A DNA stretch of 19,385 nucleotides, taken from assembly GCA_031288985.1 (NCBI GenBank), contig JAITQH010000079.1, forward strand, positions 1 through 19,385. Direction: 5' to 3'. This stretch comes from Candidatus Methanoplasma sp. GTDB taxonomy: Archaea > Thermoplasmatota > Thermoplasmata > Methanomassiliicoccales > Methanomethylophilaceae. Shown here one piece after another: positions 1 to 7,600 of the stretch. The notes below the pieces were generated by a model, which was not told the DNA's origin, did not search any database, and saw only the letters and a list, made by a program, of their open reading frames with translations. A program made the translations under genes and the position numbers. Numbering within the stretch: the first letter of the stretch is position 1; each line of letters begins with the position of its first letter.

Positions 1-796
1 GATGACCTCAAGGCTCGAAGAGGACATGCTTAGGATAAGCGAGGGCGAGAGAACGTTGGAAGATGTGGTGCAGGCGTCTCAGAAGATGCTGCATGACGTC
101 GCGTCCAAGATAATGTCCGAGAGGGATCAGATAGGCGATGAGATCAAGAGCGCGCTCATGACGCAGCAGCACATAGGCATATGTCCCGACTGCGGCAACA
201 ACATGACGATCCGGAAGTCCAAGAACGGAAACTTCATCGGATGCGACGGATATCCGGAATGCAGGCGTGCGTACCCCATACCTAGAGGGGCGCTCGTACA
301 GCCTTCGGATGCCATCTGCGGGGAATGCGGCCTGCCGCAGCTGAAGATCGTGCGCAAGGGCATGCCCCCGTCGGTCCAATGCATCGATCCCAAGTGCAAG
401 AGCAACACCGACAGGACGCATCTGGGCATATGCCCCACCTGCGGCAAAGGGACGATACGCATGATGTTCTCCAAAGCGGGCAAGCGGTTCGCAGGATGTT
501 CGGAATGGCCCGCGTGCACGCAGACGTACCCTCTCAGGCCGAGAGGGACGCTCACGCCCACAGGCGAGAAGTGCGAAGTCTGCGGAGCTCCCGCCGTTCT
601 GTTCAACGGCGCGCCGGAATGCATAAATCCCGACTGCGGCACGAAAAAGAAACGTGTGAAGACCACCGACGCCGCGTCAAAGACGACGGCGAAGAAAACG
701 GGCAGGACGTCTGCCGCAAAGAAAACAGGCAAGGCTCCGGCCGTGAAGAGACGCGCGCCGAAGAAGGCCGCCGCGGAAGAAGCAGACACAGAGTGA
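1..796 (+). CDS. topA: DNA topoisomerase I (type IA), C-terminal part, 5' end outside window
   Basis: C-terminal part of a type IA DNA topoisomerase, which relaxes negatively supercoiled DNA by single-strand passage. The ATG at position 2 is probably internal: the first residues (TSRLEEDM, then ISEGERTLEDVV) match the segment closing the catalytic core of the family, so the gene enters from the left. Four tetracysteine zinc ribbons follow: C61/C64 with C81/C87, C106/C109 with C127/C132, C144/C147 with C166/C172, and C191/C194 with C207/C212, numbered from that ATG. The last 50 residues or so are a Lys/Ala/Thr-rich tail resembling histone H1 tails, probably a nonspecific DNA-binding extension. 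The catalytic tyrosine and TOPRIM domain lie outside the window. It converges on the small minus-strand gene ending at 890. The family call is firm; a reverse gyrase is unlikely given this multi-ribbon C terminus. Confidence 0.9.
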   Translation, partial: MTSRLEEDMLRISEGERTLEDVVQASQKMLHDVASKIMSERDQIGDEIKSALMTQQHIGICPDCGNNMTIRKSKNGNFIGCDGYPECRRAYPIPRGALVQPSDAICGECGLPQLKIVRKGMPPSVQCIDPKCKSNTDRTHLGICPTCGKGTIRMMFSKAGKRFAGCSEWPACTQTYPLRPRGTLTPTGEKCEVCGAPAVLFNGAPECINPDCGTKKKRVKTTDAASKTTAKKTGRTSAAKKTGKAPAVKRRAPKKAAAEEADTE

Positions 797-817
797 TCCG
801 AACTCCGATCAATTGCC

Positions 818-853
818 GGATCGTCCCGCGATCCTGCATAAGAAAGATGTTTT
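818..853 (+). terminator. possible topA terminator hairpin with downstream T-run
   Basis: Perfect 6-bp inverted repeat GGATCG / CGATCC with a 5-nt loop at 818-834, starting 21 nt after the topA stop codon, then TTTT at 850-853. Archaeal termination depends mainly on T-runs, and this one is short, so the call is tentative. Confidence 0.35.
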
Positions 854-889
854 CAGTAATACTGCGAGGGATTTGTTCAGAGAAAGCGG

Positions 890-1156
890 TCAAAAACCCG
901 TTTCTTCTTCGTTCCGGCATTCGTAATGCTTATCCAGACAGTCAATGTCGCGCGAGATCCGCGCGTTCCTGCAGACCGGACATTCGATGTTCTTCCTGAG
1001 GCTGAGCTTCATGTTCATCTCTTTCGCATCGAGATCCACTATGCGTCCGCATACGCAATATATCTTCGTCAGACTGCGCATGTTCACGGCATCCAGAGTA
1101 CACGTGCGTGTGCCCGCCGGAGCGAAAAGGCGTCCCTGTTCATCGATAGTTTTCAA
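890..1156 (-). CDS. small zinc-ribbon protein, function unknown
   Basis: An 88-residue protein I do not recognise as a named family. Seen: a short N-terminal stretch (KTIDEQGRLFAPAGT), then a CxC-G pair near residues 34-36 and a CPVC pair near 59-62, spaced as in a treble-clef or zinc-ribbon fold, and a charged C terminus with one more cysteine. This suggests a single zinc site and possibly nucleic-acid or protein binding; nothing more specific can be supported. The start is TTG: the frame is open a few codons further upstream to a TGA but has no ATG or GTG there, and GGGAG lies about 13 nt ahead. It is convergent with topA. It follows NAPRTase on the same strand but is separated by 221 bp holding its own candidate promoters, so it is probably a separate unit. 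Confidence 0.55.
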   Translation of the reverse strand: MKTIDEQGRLFAPAGTRTCTLDAVNMRSLTKIYCVCGRIVDLDAKEMNMKLSLRKNIECPVCRNARISRDIDCLDKHYECRNEEETGF

Positions 1157-1195
1157 GTCGGTCCCTACTCCCGTTGGTGGTTGTATTCGTCACAG

Positions 1196-1251
1196 ATCCC
1201 CATCTAATGAGCGACGCACAAGCGTTGAACCTTCTAACCGGCGGCGGGGAT
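1196..1251 (-). other. structured inverted-repeat element upstream of the zinc-ribbon gene
   Basis: ATCCCC at 1196-1201 and GGGGAT at 1246-1251 form a perfect 6-bp outer inverted repeat. Inside is a small hairpin, GACGC-ACAA-GCGTT (four Watson-Crick pairs plus one wobble). A competing short hairpin, AGAT-CCCC-ATCT, lies at 1194-1205. On the minus strand this would fall in or near the 5' leader of the 890-1156 gene, just after a TATA-like GCTTATATCC at about 1249-1258. It is too short and lacks a T-arm motif for a tRNA. Function unknown. Confidence 0.3.
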
Positions 1252-1377
1252 ATAAGCTTTCTGTATGCGTCGAAAAATTGAGTTTATAAACCCCGGAAAA
1301 AGCACATCTCCGTTGGATGCCATTTACAATAGATTTAAATATTAGAATTAAGAGGTTTTTGGCGTTCCGGCGGGAGG

Positions 1378-2565
1378 TCACAGTCTTCCGATGCGGTCCA
1401 ACTGCTCAAGGACGCTTTTGCGGATCTCCGACGCGGTCCTCATGGGGCCGACCCTCTTGCCGTCGCGCAGGATCTCGGTCTCGATCATCTCCATGTCGTT
1501 CCCGCAGGCGCACGACACGGCGTCGTCGGGGGACAGCGACACACCCATCCTGAAGCAGCATGGGCAGCGGTACGCATACTTGCGCCCTCCGAACTTGCCC
1601 CTTTTGGACACCGGGCCTCCGTCCTTCTCCGTTATGTCCATGGAGAGGTCGAGAGTCGGGGCGTTGCTTATGGACGTCCCGACGCCGAAGCCGGAGACGC
1701 TCGTGTGGACGATCTTGGATATGGAGTCCTCGTCAAGGCCTCCGGAGACGATGATCTCCACGTCTCCGAACCCGTTCATGTCCAGCTCCCAGCGGACCTC
1801 GTCTATGAGTTCTTTGAAGTTCCCCCTCCTGGAGCCGGGTGTGTCGAGCCTCACGCCTTTGAGGCCCTTCACGGTCCTGCAGGCCTCCAGCGCGGCGGCG
1901 CGCTCGTCGGAGAACGTGTCGATAAGCATGATGCGGGGCACGCTAGGCTCGATGACGGCGTCGAACGCCCTGAACGCAGCCTCATTGCTCCCCATAAGCA
2001 GCATCAGCGCGTGGGGGACGGTCCCCACGGGTTCGCCGCCGATGATGTCCGCTCCGATCTTGGAGGACACGGCGTCGCATCCGCCGATGTAGCATGAGCG
2101 GTCCAGCACCCCGGATATGGCGGGGTGCATCCTCCTGTTGCCGAACGCCAGCACCGTCTTTCCTTTGGCGGCGGACTTGACCCTTGCGGCCGCGGTCGCA
2201 ATGCCCGAGGGCTGGCAAAGCATCCCCAGTATCGCCGTCTCCATCACGCCGAAGTCTGCATAGGATCCGAAGACGTTCATCAGCGGGACCCTCACGCTCT
2301 CTTCGGTCCTCGGCCTGAATATCGTCCCTTCGGGGATGGCGTGGATGGTTATCGGAAGCCCTTCCGTCAGACGGATGACCTCTTCAAGCCCGCAGAAGAC
2401 CGCCCAATTCCATCCTTTTGGGAGCGAGCTGCCGGTGAACTCGGCGCACACCTTCACGGACGACAGGCCGCTGGCGTCCAATATGCGTTTGGTCCTTTCG
2501 AAGTAGATGTCCATGGTGTCGCCGCCGCGCACCGCCTTCTCGTCGGCTATGAACAGTCTGTCCAT
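1378..2565 (-). CDS. pncB: nicotinate phosphoribosyltransferase, archaeal type with C-terminal zinc ribbon
   Basis: A 395-residue NAPRTase (EC 6.3.4.21). It makes nicotinate mononucleotide from nicotinate and PRPP, the entry step of NAD salvage (Preiss-Handler route). Seen: the GNRRMHPAISG segment (residues 142-152) with conserved Arg/His, IGGCDAVSS (160-168), GTVPHAL (181-187), IDTFSDE (215-221), VRLDTPGSRRG (238-248), the phosphate-binding run VSGGLDED (273-280) and GFGVGTSI (292-299). A C-terminal ribbon follows: C334/C336/C337 with C352/C354. Length and ribbon fit archaeal homologues such as the Thermoplasma enzyme. The ATG at 2565 lies 4 nt after the enolase stop, so translation is probably coupled. 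It is the last gene of the response regulator-enolase-NAPRTase run. The pncB symbol follows bacterial usage; quinolinate phosphoribosyltransferase is excluded by these motifs. Confidence 0.9.
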   Translation of the reverse strand: MDRLFIADEKAVRGGDTMDIYFERTKRILDASGLSSVKVCAEFTGSSLPKGWNWAVFCGLEEVIRLTEGLPITIHAIPEGTIFRPRTEESVRVPLMNVFGSYADFGVMETAILGMLCQPSGIATAAARVKSAAKGKTVLAFGNRRMHPAISGVLDRSCYIGGCDAVSSKIGADIIGGEPVGTVPHALMLLMGSNEAAFRAFDAVIEPSVPRIMLIDTFSDERAAALEACRTVKGLKGVRLDTPGSRRGNFKELIDEVRWELDMNGFGDVEIIVSGGLDEDSISKIVHTSVSGFGVGTSISNAPTLDLSMDITEKDGGPVSKRGKFGGRKYAYRCPCCFRMGVSLSPDDAVSCACGNDMEMIETEILRDGKRVGPMRTASEIRKSVLEQLDRIGRL

Positions 2566-2569
2566 GCGG

Positions 2570-3835
2570 TCACATCCCGAACGCCCGCTTTCCGGGGAAT
2601 ACGGCCTTCAGGCCGAGATCCTCTTCTATCCGGAGCAGACGGTTGTACTTGGCCGTCCTTTCTCCGCGGGCGGGGGCGCCGGTCTTGATCTGCCCCGTCC
2701 CCCATCCGACGGAAAGGTCGGCTATGGCGACGTCCTCGGTCTCGCCCGAGCGGTGGGAGACGACCACGTTGTATCCGTTGTCGAAGCTCATGCGCGCCGC
2801 ATCCCCGGATTCGCTGACGGTGCCTATCTGATTGACCTTCAGCAGGAGGGCGTTGGCCGCACCCATCTCTATGCCCTTGCAGAGGCGCTTGGTGTTCGTC
2901 ACGAATATGTCGTCTCCGACTATCTGCACCCTCTTCCCTATGGATCTGGTCAGCTCCGCCGTAGTGTCGAAGTCGTCCTCGAAGAACGGATCCTCTATGC
3001 TGATGAGGGGGAACCTGTCCGCAAGATCCGCGTAATGATCCGCCAACTCCCCTGCGGAGAGCTTCAGGCCGTCGACGCTGTAGACGCCGTTGTCGTAGAA
3101 TTCCGACGATGCCGCGTCGATCGCAAGGAACACATCCTTTCCGGGAGAGTATCCCGCGTGCTCCGCAGCCAGGGATATGGTCTCCAAAGCTTCGCTCACC
3201 GTGTTCACCGGAGGTGCGAACCCTCCTTCATCTCCTATGTTGACGGCCGACGGGCCGTACCTCTTTTTCAGGAGGGACTTAAGCTCCATGTATATCTCCG
3301 ACGATGCCCGGAGGCATTCGGAGAAGCTCTCGGCCCCGGCGGGGATCAGCATGCATTCCTGTATCTTCAGGTTCCCGCCCGCGTGCTTTCCTCCGTTGAT
3401 CACGTTGAACATGGGCACTGGGAGAGTGGCGTGGTCGGATCCTACGTGCTCGTAGACCTGCACCCCGGAGGCGAACGCTCCCGCCTTCGCAACGGCCAGG
3501 GACACGGCCGTGGTGGCGTTCCCGCCGAGCCGGGTCTTGTTCTCGGTCCCGTCAAGGTCGATCAGCGCATAATCCACCGATCTCTGATCGGTCGGATCCA
3601 TTCCGACGAGCGTTTTTGCGACCTCGCCGCGAATGTTCCCCACGGCCTTAAGGACTCCCTTTCCGCCGTACCGGCTTCCGCCGTCGCGCATCTCGTGGGC
3701 CTCCCAAGACCCGGTGGACGCACCCGAAGGGGCTATCGCCGTTATCCGCTGTCCTCCGACCGTGATCTCCGCCTCGACAGTGGGGTTTCCCCTGGAGTCC
3801 AAGACCTCTCTTGCCCATATCTTTTCTATCTTCAT
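2570..3835 (-). CDS. eno: enolase (phosphopyruvate hydratase)
   Basis: A 421-residue enolase interconverting 2-phosphoglycerate and phosphoenolpyruvate in glycolysis and gluconeogenesis. All expected residues are present: the flexible loop SGASTG (37-42), E160 in QECMLIP, the general acid/base pair E203 (GDEGGFAP) and K333 (LLLKVNQIGT), Mg2+ ligands D240 (AIDAASSEF), E281 (IEDPF) and D308 (GDDIFVTN), substrate-binding H361-R-S (SHRSGET) and K384 (GQIKTGAP). Length is normal. GDDIFVTN has Phe where many enolases have Thr (GDDLTVTN), a minor variation. The ATG at 3835 opens the standard MKIEKIWAREVLDSRGNPT start. It begins 15 nt after the response-regulator stop and ends 4 nt before NAPRTase, so the three are very probably co-transcribed. 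Confidence 0.97.
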   Translation of the reverse strand: MKIEKIWAREVLDSRGNPTVEAEITVGGQRITAIAPSGASTGSWEAHEMRDGGSRYGGKGVLKAVGNIRGEVAKTLVGMDPTDQRSVDYALIDLDGTENKTRLGGNATTAVSLAVAKAGAFASGVQVYEHVGSDHATLPVPMFNVINGGKHAGGNLKIQECMLIPAGAESFSECLRASSEIYMELKSLLKKRYGPSAVNIGDEGGFAPPVNTVSEALETISLAAEHAGYSPGKDVFLAIDAASSEFYDNGVYSVDGLKLSAGELADHYADLADRFPLISIEDPFFEDDFDTTAELTRSIGKRVQIVGDDIFVTNTKRLCKGIEMGAANALLLKVNQIGTVSESGDAARMSFDNGYNVVVSHRSGETEDVAIADLSVGWGTGQIKTGAPARGERTAKYNRLLRIEEDLGLKAVFPGKRAFGM

Positions 3836-3850
3836 ACGATCCCGCCGATT

Positions 3851-4720
3851 TCATTCTTCTTTCGGTTCATAGTAATCTGTCATGTGGTTGAGCAGTATCT
3901 CTCTGTCCTTGCCCGTAAAATTCTTTGGATTGGCGGATGCCAGCACGGATATCTTCTTGCCGTAGCTCGAAGTGAGTATCCTGTGCATCATCATCAGCAC
4001 CGAATTCATGCCGTTGCGTTCGATGAGCGGATCGAGGCCGTCGAACACCACCGCAGGGTGCTCCGCGCGCTCGACGAACGTCCTGACGCGGTCGATGGCC
4101 GTGCCCAATTTGTAAACGTCCTGATAACTGCTCAGCCGTTTGAACGACAGGCGGAGGACATCGACGTTGCTGTTGCCCACCCTCTCCTTCACGGCCTTCT
4201 CTCTGGAAACGGATATTACAAGCGCTTCGCAGCCGTCGCCGCACAGGGACTCGGCCGCGGTGTAGACGGTGCGGGGGGCGTCCTCGAAGAACATGTATGA
4301 TTTTCCGAACTCCACTCTGCCGTCTCCGGGAGAACGTTTCGGTTCCTGTTTCTTCGCCTTTCTGTCGTCGTGCTCTCCCCGGACCGTCTCGGATATCTTG
4401 TTCAGCACGTCGGAAGACCTGAACGGCTTCTGGATGTAGCCCCGAATGAGCGCGTTGTCTCTGGGCACCTGCTCGTTCCAGCTTCTCAAAAGAATTATGC
4501 TGAGTCCTCTGAGGTCCTCGTCGCGCATGTCGTCGATCATCCGGAGGCCGGCTCCGCCGTCCGCGTCCATGTCGAGAAGCGCAATGTCGCATCCGGCGCG
4601 GATCTTCCTGACGGCCTCGTCCGACGAAACGGCCGAATCCACCTCATACCCTGCATCGGTGAGAACCTCCGCCAAGACGTTTCGGATGGCCAGATTATCA
4701 TCTATTATCAGGACTTTCAT
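3851..4720 (-). CDS. response regulator: receiver domain plus DUF835-like C-terminal domain
   Basis: A 289-residue two-domain protein. Residues 1-115 are a CheY-like receiver: acidic pair D7/D8, phosphoacceptor D50 (DIALLD), S80 at the switch position (ILLRS) and K98 (QKPF), all in register, so it should be phosphorylatable. A charged linker (115-135) leads to residues 137-289, which resemble DUF835: a phosphoribosyl- or RecA-like pattern with LVISVSREKAVKERVG, then AVVFDGLDPLIERNGMNSVLMMMHRI and ISVLASANP. This domain is common in archaeal signalling proteins and its output is unknown. There is no DNA-binding domain or histidine kinase nearby, so the partner is orphan or elsewhere. It is first in the operon with enolase and NAPRTase. 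A TATA box lies at 4766-4773, with GGAG about 11 nt before the ATG. Confidence 0.85.
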   Translation of the reverse strand: MKVLIIDDNLAIRNVLAEVLTDAGYEVDSAVSSDEAVRKIRAGCDIALLDMDADGGAGLRMIDDMRDEDLRGLSIILLRSWNEQVPRDNALIRGYIQKPFRSSDVLNKISETVRGEHDDRKAKKQEPKRSPGDGRVEFGKSYMFFEDAPRTVYTAAESLCGDGCEALVISVSREKAVKERVGNSNVDVLRLSFKRLSSYQDVYKLGTAIDRVRTFVERAEHPAVVFDGLDPLIERNGMNSVLMMMHRILTSSYGKKISVLASANPKNFTGKDREILLNHMTDYYEPKEE

Positions 4721-4765
4721 TCCAATTGCTCCGGACGGGGTGCTGTCGTCTTAACCGCTGTCGAA

Positions 4766-4773
4766 CTATTTAA
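4766..4773 (-). promoter_or_regulatory. TATA box for the response regulator-eno-NAPRTase operon
   Basis: TTAAATAG on the minus strand, centred about 50 nt upstream of the response-regulator ATG. A start 25-26 nt downstream would give a leader of about 24 nt containing the GGAG ribosome site. Confidence 0.5.
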
Positions 4774-4837
4774 CGAATGACGGGCGCCACAATGCCGCGC
4801 GAGGCGTGCGCCCCGCCGCGGCGAATGCAGGAACGGC

Positions 4838-4987
4838 TCACTGCTTCCTGCTCTCTTTCGCTTTCGGCCTGAGGTTGCTGTATCCGCACTTGCGGCATCT
4901 GCTGGCCTTCTTGGGGTTCGTAGCAGAGCAGCTCATGCAAACGGACTTCTCAAGGAGTCTCGCCTCAGCCTCTTTAAAACGTGCCAT
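4838..4987 (-). CDS. rpl40e: 50S ribosomal protein L40e
   Basis: A 49-residue ribosomal protein L40e: MARFKEAEARLLEKSVCMSC at the N terminus, then a second pair C31/C34 in SRCRKCGYSNLRPKAKE. The four cysteines C17, C20, C31 and C34 form the zinc finger of this large-subunit protein, and the MARF start and LRPKAKE end are diagnostic. In eukaryotes L40 is made as a ubiquitin fusion; here it stands alone, as usual in archaea. The ATG at 4987 has AGAGG nine nt upstream and a strong TATA box at 5021-5030. It reads away from the divergent gene at 5247. A short, easily missed gene, but the identification is firm. Confidence 0.95.
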   Translation of the reverse strand: MARFKEAEARLLEKSVCMSCSATNPKKASRCRKCGYSNLRPKAKESRKQ

Positions 4988-5020
4988 CTTTTATTCCTCT
5001 GGGCAGGCAATTATGGAGGT

Positions 5021-5030
5021 ATTATTTATA
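5021..5030 (-). promoter_or_regulatory. TATA box for rpl40e
   Basis: TATAAATAAT on the minus strand, about 38 nt before the rpl40e ATG. The predicted start near 5001 gives a leader of about 13 nt carrying AGAGG. Confidence 0.7.
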
Positions 5031-5215
5031 CCCAACGTCATGGTTCGATACGATTCGGGAATATCCGTTCCGCCTGCGCCGATCCTCGGGGGAACACGCC
5101 TTTCCCGGCATTCGGAGGGCGGGGGCGGATCCCGCCGAAACGGCCGTGCGTCCGCCCGTCCGGCGCATTCAGCGGAATGCGGCGCCTGCGCCGAACATCC
5201 CGGCCTCCGAGGATA

Positions 5216-5224
5216 TGATTTTAA
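5216..5224 (+). promoter_or_regulatory. TATA-like element for the 5247 gene, possibly leaderless
   Basis: TGATTTTAA about 26 nt ahead of the ATG at 5247. This spacing places the transcript start at or next to the start codon, and no Shine-Dalgarno is visible, so a leaderless mRNA covering this gene and tgtA is plausible. The upstream divergent region 5041-5210 is GC-rich with small inverted repeats (for example CGCATTC-AGCG-GAATGCG at 5164-5181) and no gene. Confidence 0.4.
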
Positions 5225-5246
5225 CCCGCGAGGCAATCCCGTTCCC

Positions 5247-5642
5247 ATGGCCATGATCGACATAGAATACAGATACTCCGCCGAACCGGAGGATCCCGAG
5301 AACATAAGGAGGGGTTCGATCGAAGAGATGTCCGAATACCTGAAGAAGCTGGTGCGCGAGATGCAGCTCGCGGACATATCATCGAAGTTCACCGCCGTCG
5401 AGCATGCCGGCCCCAACATGGTCTGCATAAACGGCAGGAGCATCCCCGAGATACTGGAAGGCCTGGACATAAAGATGCTCGAGGTCGAGGACAGCTGCGA
5501 CCACGGGAAAGCCGGTCTGATACGGTTCGACCGTCCGACCCTCGACTGGAAGAAGGACGCGATAGAGGACATCCCCGACGTTCTGGTCAAGAACGCCGTC
5601 TCCAAAACGTATGCGGACATAATAAAGAGCAGAATGGTTTAA
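5247..5642 (+). CDS. conserved-looking hypothetical protein, possibly thioredoxin-fold (DUF2703-like)
   Basis: A 131-residue acidic soluble protein with no signal peptide or membrane segment. I do not recognise it with confidence. The order of a beta-type start (MIDIEYRYSAE), a helix (EEMSEYLKKLVREMQLADI), a strand into MVCINGRSIPEIL, and a C-terminal IEDIPDVLVKNAVSKTYADI helix recalls DUF2703 thioredoxin-like proteins. However, only one cysteine pair candidate remains (C68 region and EDSCDHG), with no CxxC, so redox activity is doubtful. The reading frame is open further upstream to 4806, but that part overlaps rpl40e and its promoter; ATG 5247 (or 5253) fits the TATA spacing. It ends 18 nt before tgtA and is probably co-transcribed with it, which hints at RNA modification only by context. 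Confidence 0.65.
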   Translation: MAMIDIEYRYSAEPEDPENIRRGSIEEMSEYLKKLVREMQLADISSKFTAVEHAGPNMVCINGRSIPEILEGLDIKMLEVEDSCDHGKAGLIRFDRPTLDWKKDAIEDIPDVLVKNAVSKTYADIIKSRMV

Positions 5643-5660
5643 ATCGGCCCTTCCGATGGC

Positions 5661-7592
5661 ATGGCAATGTTCGAGATAATCAGAAGGGACGGATTGGCAA
5701 GAATAGGGAAACTGGAGACCCGCTCCGGATCTGTGGAGACGCCCGCCCTTCTTCCTGTCGTGAATCCGAAAATATGCACCGTGACCCCCAGGGAGCTTTA
5801 CGACGAATTCGGCTTCGGCGCGTTGATCACAAATTCATACATAATCAAGAATTCGCCGGAACTCAGGGAGAAGGCGCAGAGCGTCGGACTCCACGAGATG
5901 CTGGACTTCCCCGGCATAATCATGACCGACTCCGGGACCTTCCAGAGCCATATGTACGGCGAAGTGGAGGTCGCCAACGAAGAGATGGTGGAGTTCCAGA
6001 AGAGCATCGGCTCCGACATAGGCACTGTTCTTGACATCTTCACCGAACCGTTCTGGTCGAAGGAGAGGACCGCAGAGTCCATAGAGGTGACGCTGGAGAG
6101 GACGCAGAGGGCCTGCGAGATCAAAGGGGACATGATGATCAACGGCGTAGGCCAGGGATCGGTTTTCCCCGATCTCCGCGAGGACTGCGCAAGAAAGATG
6201 GCATCCATGGACATAGACGTCCATCCGATCGGAGGCATCGTTCCGCTCATGGAGCAATACAGATACAGAGATCTGGTGGATGTCGTCATATCCTCCAAGA
6301 AAGGACTCAATCCGAGCCGCCCCGTCCATCTGTTCGGCGCGGGGCACCCCATGATATTCGCGCTTGCGGCGCTCATGGGCTGCGACCTGTTCGACTCCGC
6401 CTCGTATGCGAAGTTCGCCAGGGACGACCGCCTGATGTTCATCGATGGAACGTTCCGCCTCCAGGACATGCAGTCCCTCGACTGCGAATGCCCCGCGTGC
6501 CGCGGACTCACCTTGGAAGGCCTGAGGAAGATGAACGCCCGGGACCGCACGAGGACGATCGCCAAGCACAATCTGTATCAGATAAGAGGCGAACTCCGCC
6601 TCGTGAAGAGGTACATACGCGAGGGCCGCCTGTGGGAGCTTGCCGAAATGAGATGCAGGGCGCATCCCGCGCTGCTCGACGCGCTCAGGAGGCTGGGCGA
6701 GCACTCCGAATTCCTAGGTAAGTACGATCCCGTCAGCAGGGACGGCGCCATGTTCTACACCGGAACGGAGACCAGAGGGAGGCCCGTGTTCTCCAAGTAT
6801 GCCAAAAGGATAATGGAGCGCTATACTCCCCCAACCGACAAGGCCGCGCTGTTCTGCGACGAAGGGTCCAAACCTTACAGCCGTGCGTTCGAATCGGAAT
6901 TCAGGAAGGCCAGAAGCGCAGGCTACACTCCCGTGGTCGCATCTCCCTTCGGGCCGGCGCCCGCCGAGCTCGACGAGATGTACCCCCTGGCGCAGTCGGT
7001 GTTCCCGCTTGCGGAAGACGCAGAGACCAAGGCCGCCGCCGCCTCGCTGACAGAGGCGTTCCTGCGTTCCAAGTTCAAAGAGACCGTCAAATGGTCCGAC
7101 ATCCCCGACGGCGGCGCGGAGGAATTCGACGCGGATCTTCTTAGGGCGAGAGCGGTGGCGGAATACCAGTTCGGCGCCGCGGCCGCCGCATCCCTGTTCA
7201 GAGGGAGCATTGAACTCGTGGTCAGCCGCAACACGGGCAAGATACGCAATGTCATATCCGATGGGGAGCACGTCCTGTCCATGAGGGCCGGGGACGGCCT
7301 GTACACCCTGAGGAAGGAAGGCGCGCACCGCATAACCGCGGCGGTCCCGGCCCCAAGCCTGAGAGTGGCCGTGAACGACGATGCGGTCCCTTTCGTCTCA
7401 GAAGGAAGGAACGTATTCTGCCAATTCGTCCTGTCGGCGGATCCGTCGCTGGTCCCGATGGATGAGGTCATAGTCGTCGACAAGGACGACAAAGTGATAG
7501 CAACGGGTCGCATGGCGCTGGTGTCCGACGAGATATCCGCGTTCAAAAAAGGCGTCGCCGTGAAGGTGCGCAGCGGAGCCGGCGAGGATTGA
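5661..7592 (+). CDS. tgtA: archaeosine tRNA-guanine transglycosylase with PUA domain
   Basis: A 643-residue archaeosine TGT (EC 2.4.2.48). It swaps guanine-15 in the tRNA D-loop for preQ0, the first tRNA step towards archaeosine. Seen: a TIM-barrel catalytic domain with nucleophile D90 (MTDSGTFQ), NGVGQGS (161-167), HPIGGIVPLME (188-198), D245 (LFDSASYA) and the zinc site C275/C277/C280/H303. These residues sit at a constant offset of 4 or 5 from those known in the Pyrococcus horikoshii enzyme. Central C1/C2-type domains lead to a C-terminal PUA domain at about 563-640 (from RVAVNDDAVPFV to KKGVAVKVR). The full-length single-chain arrangement is the euryarchaeal form, not the split TGT/ArcS type. 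ATG 5661 gives MAMFEI; ATG 5667 is also possible. The gene converges on the DUF4272 gene, with stops only 8 nt apart. Confidence 0.95.
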   Translation: MAMFEIIRRDGLARIGKLETRSGSVETPALLPVVNPKICTVTPRELYDEFGFGALITNSYIIKNSPELREKAQSVGLHEMLDFPGIIMTDSGTFQSHMYGEVEVANEEMVEFQKSIGSDIGTVLDIFTEPFWSKERTAESIEVTLERTQRACEIKGDMMINGVGQGSVFPDLREDCARKMASMDIDVHPIGGIVPLMEQYRYRDLVDVVISSKKGLNPSRPVHLFGAGHPMIFALAALMGCDLFDSASYAKFARDDRLMFIDGTFRLQDMQSLDCECPACRGLTLEGLRKMNARDRTRTIAKHNLYQIRGELRLVKRYIREGRLWELAEMRCRAHPALLDALRRLGEHSEFLGKYDPVSRDGAMFYTGTETRGRPVFSKYAKRIMERYTPPTDKAALFCDEGSKPYSRAFESEFRKARSAGYTPVVASPFGPAPAELDEMYPLAQSVFPLAEDAETKAAAASLTEAFLRSKFKETVKWSDIPDGGAEEFDADLLRARAVAEYQFGAAAAASLFRGSIELVVSRNTGKIRNVISDGEHVLSMRAGDGLYTLRKEGAHRITAAVPAPSLRVAVNDDAVPFVSEGRNVFCQFVLSADPSLVPMDEVIVVDKDDKVIATGRMALVSDEISAFKKGVAVKVRSGAGED

Positions 7593-7600
7593 CGCGTGCG

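Noticed and set aside
1196..1251. Possible tRNA
   Set aside because: Outer stem and inner hairpin are suggestive but the element is only 56 nt, with no GGTTCRA T-arm, D-arm or anticodon stem.
1219..1317. 29-codon minus-strand frame beginning MASNGDV
   Set aside because: No convincing ribosome site or motif; sits in an AT-rich promoter region.
2507..4300. 597-residue plus-strand open frame
   Set aside because: It lies antisense to enolase and the response regulator, both unmistakable; its Arg/His/Val/Gly-rich sequence is a high-GC mirror artefact.
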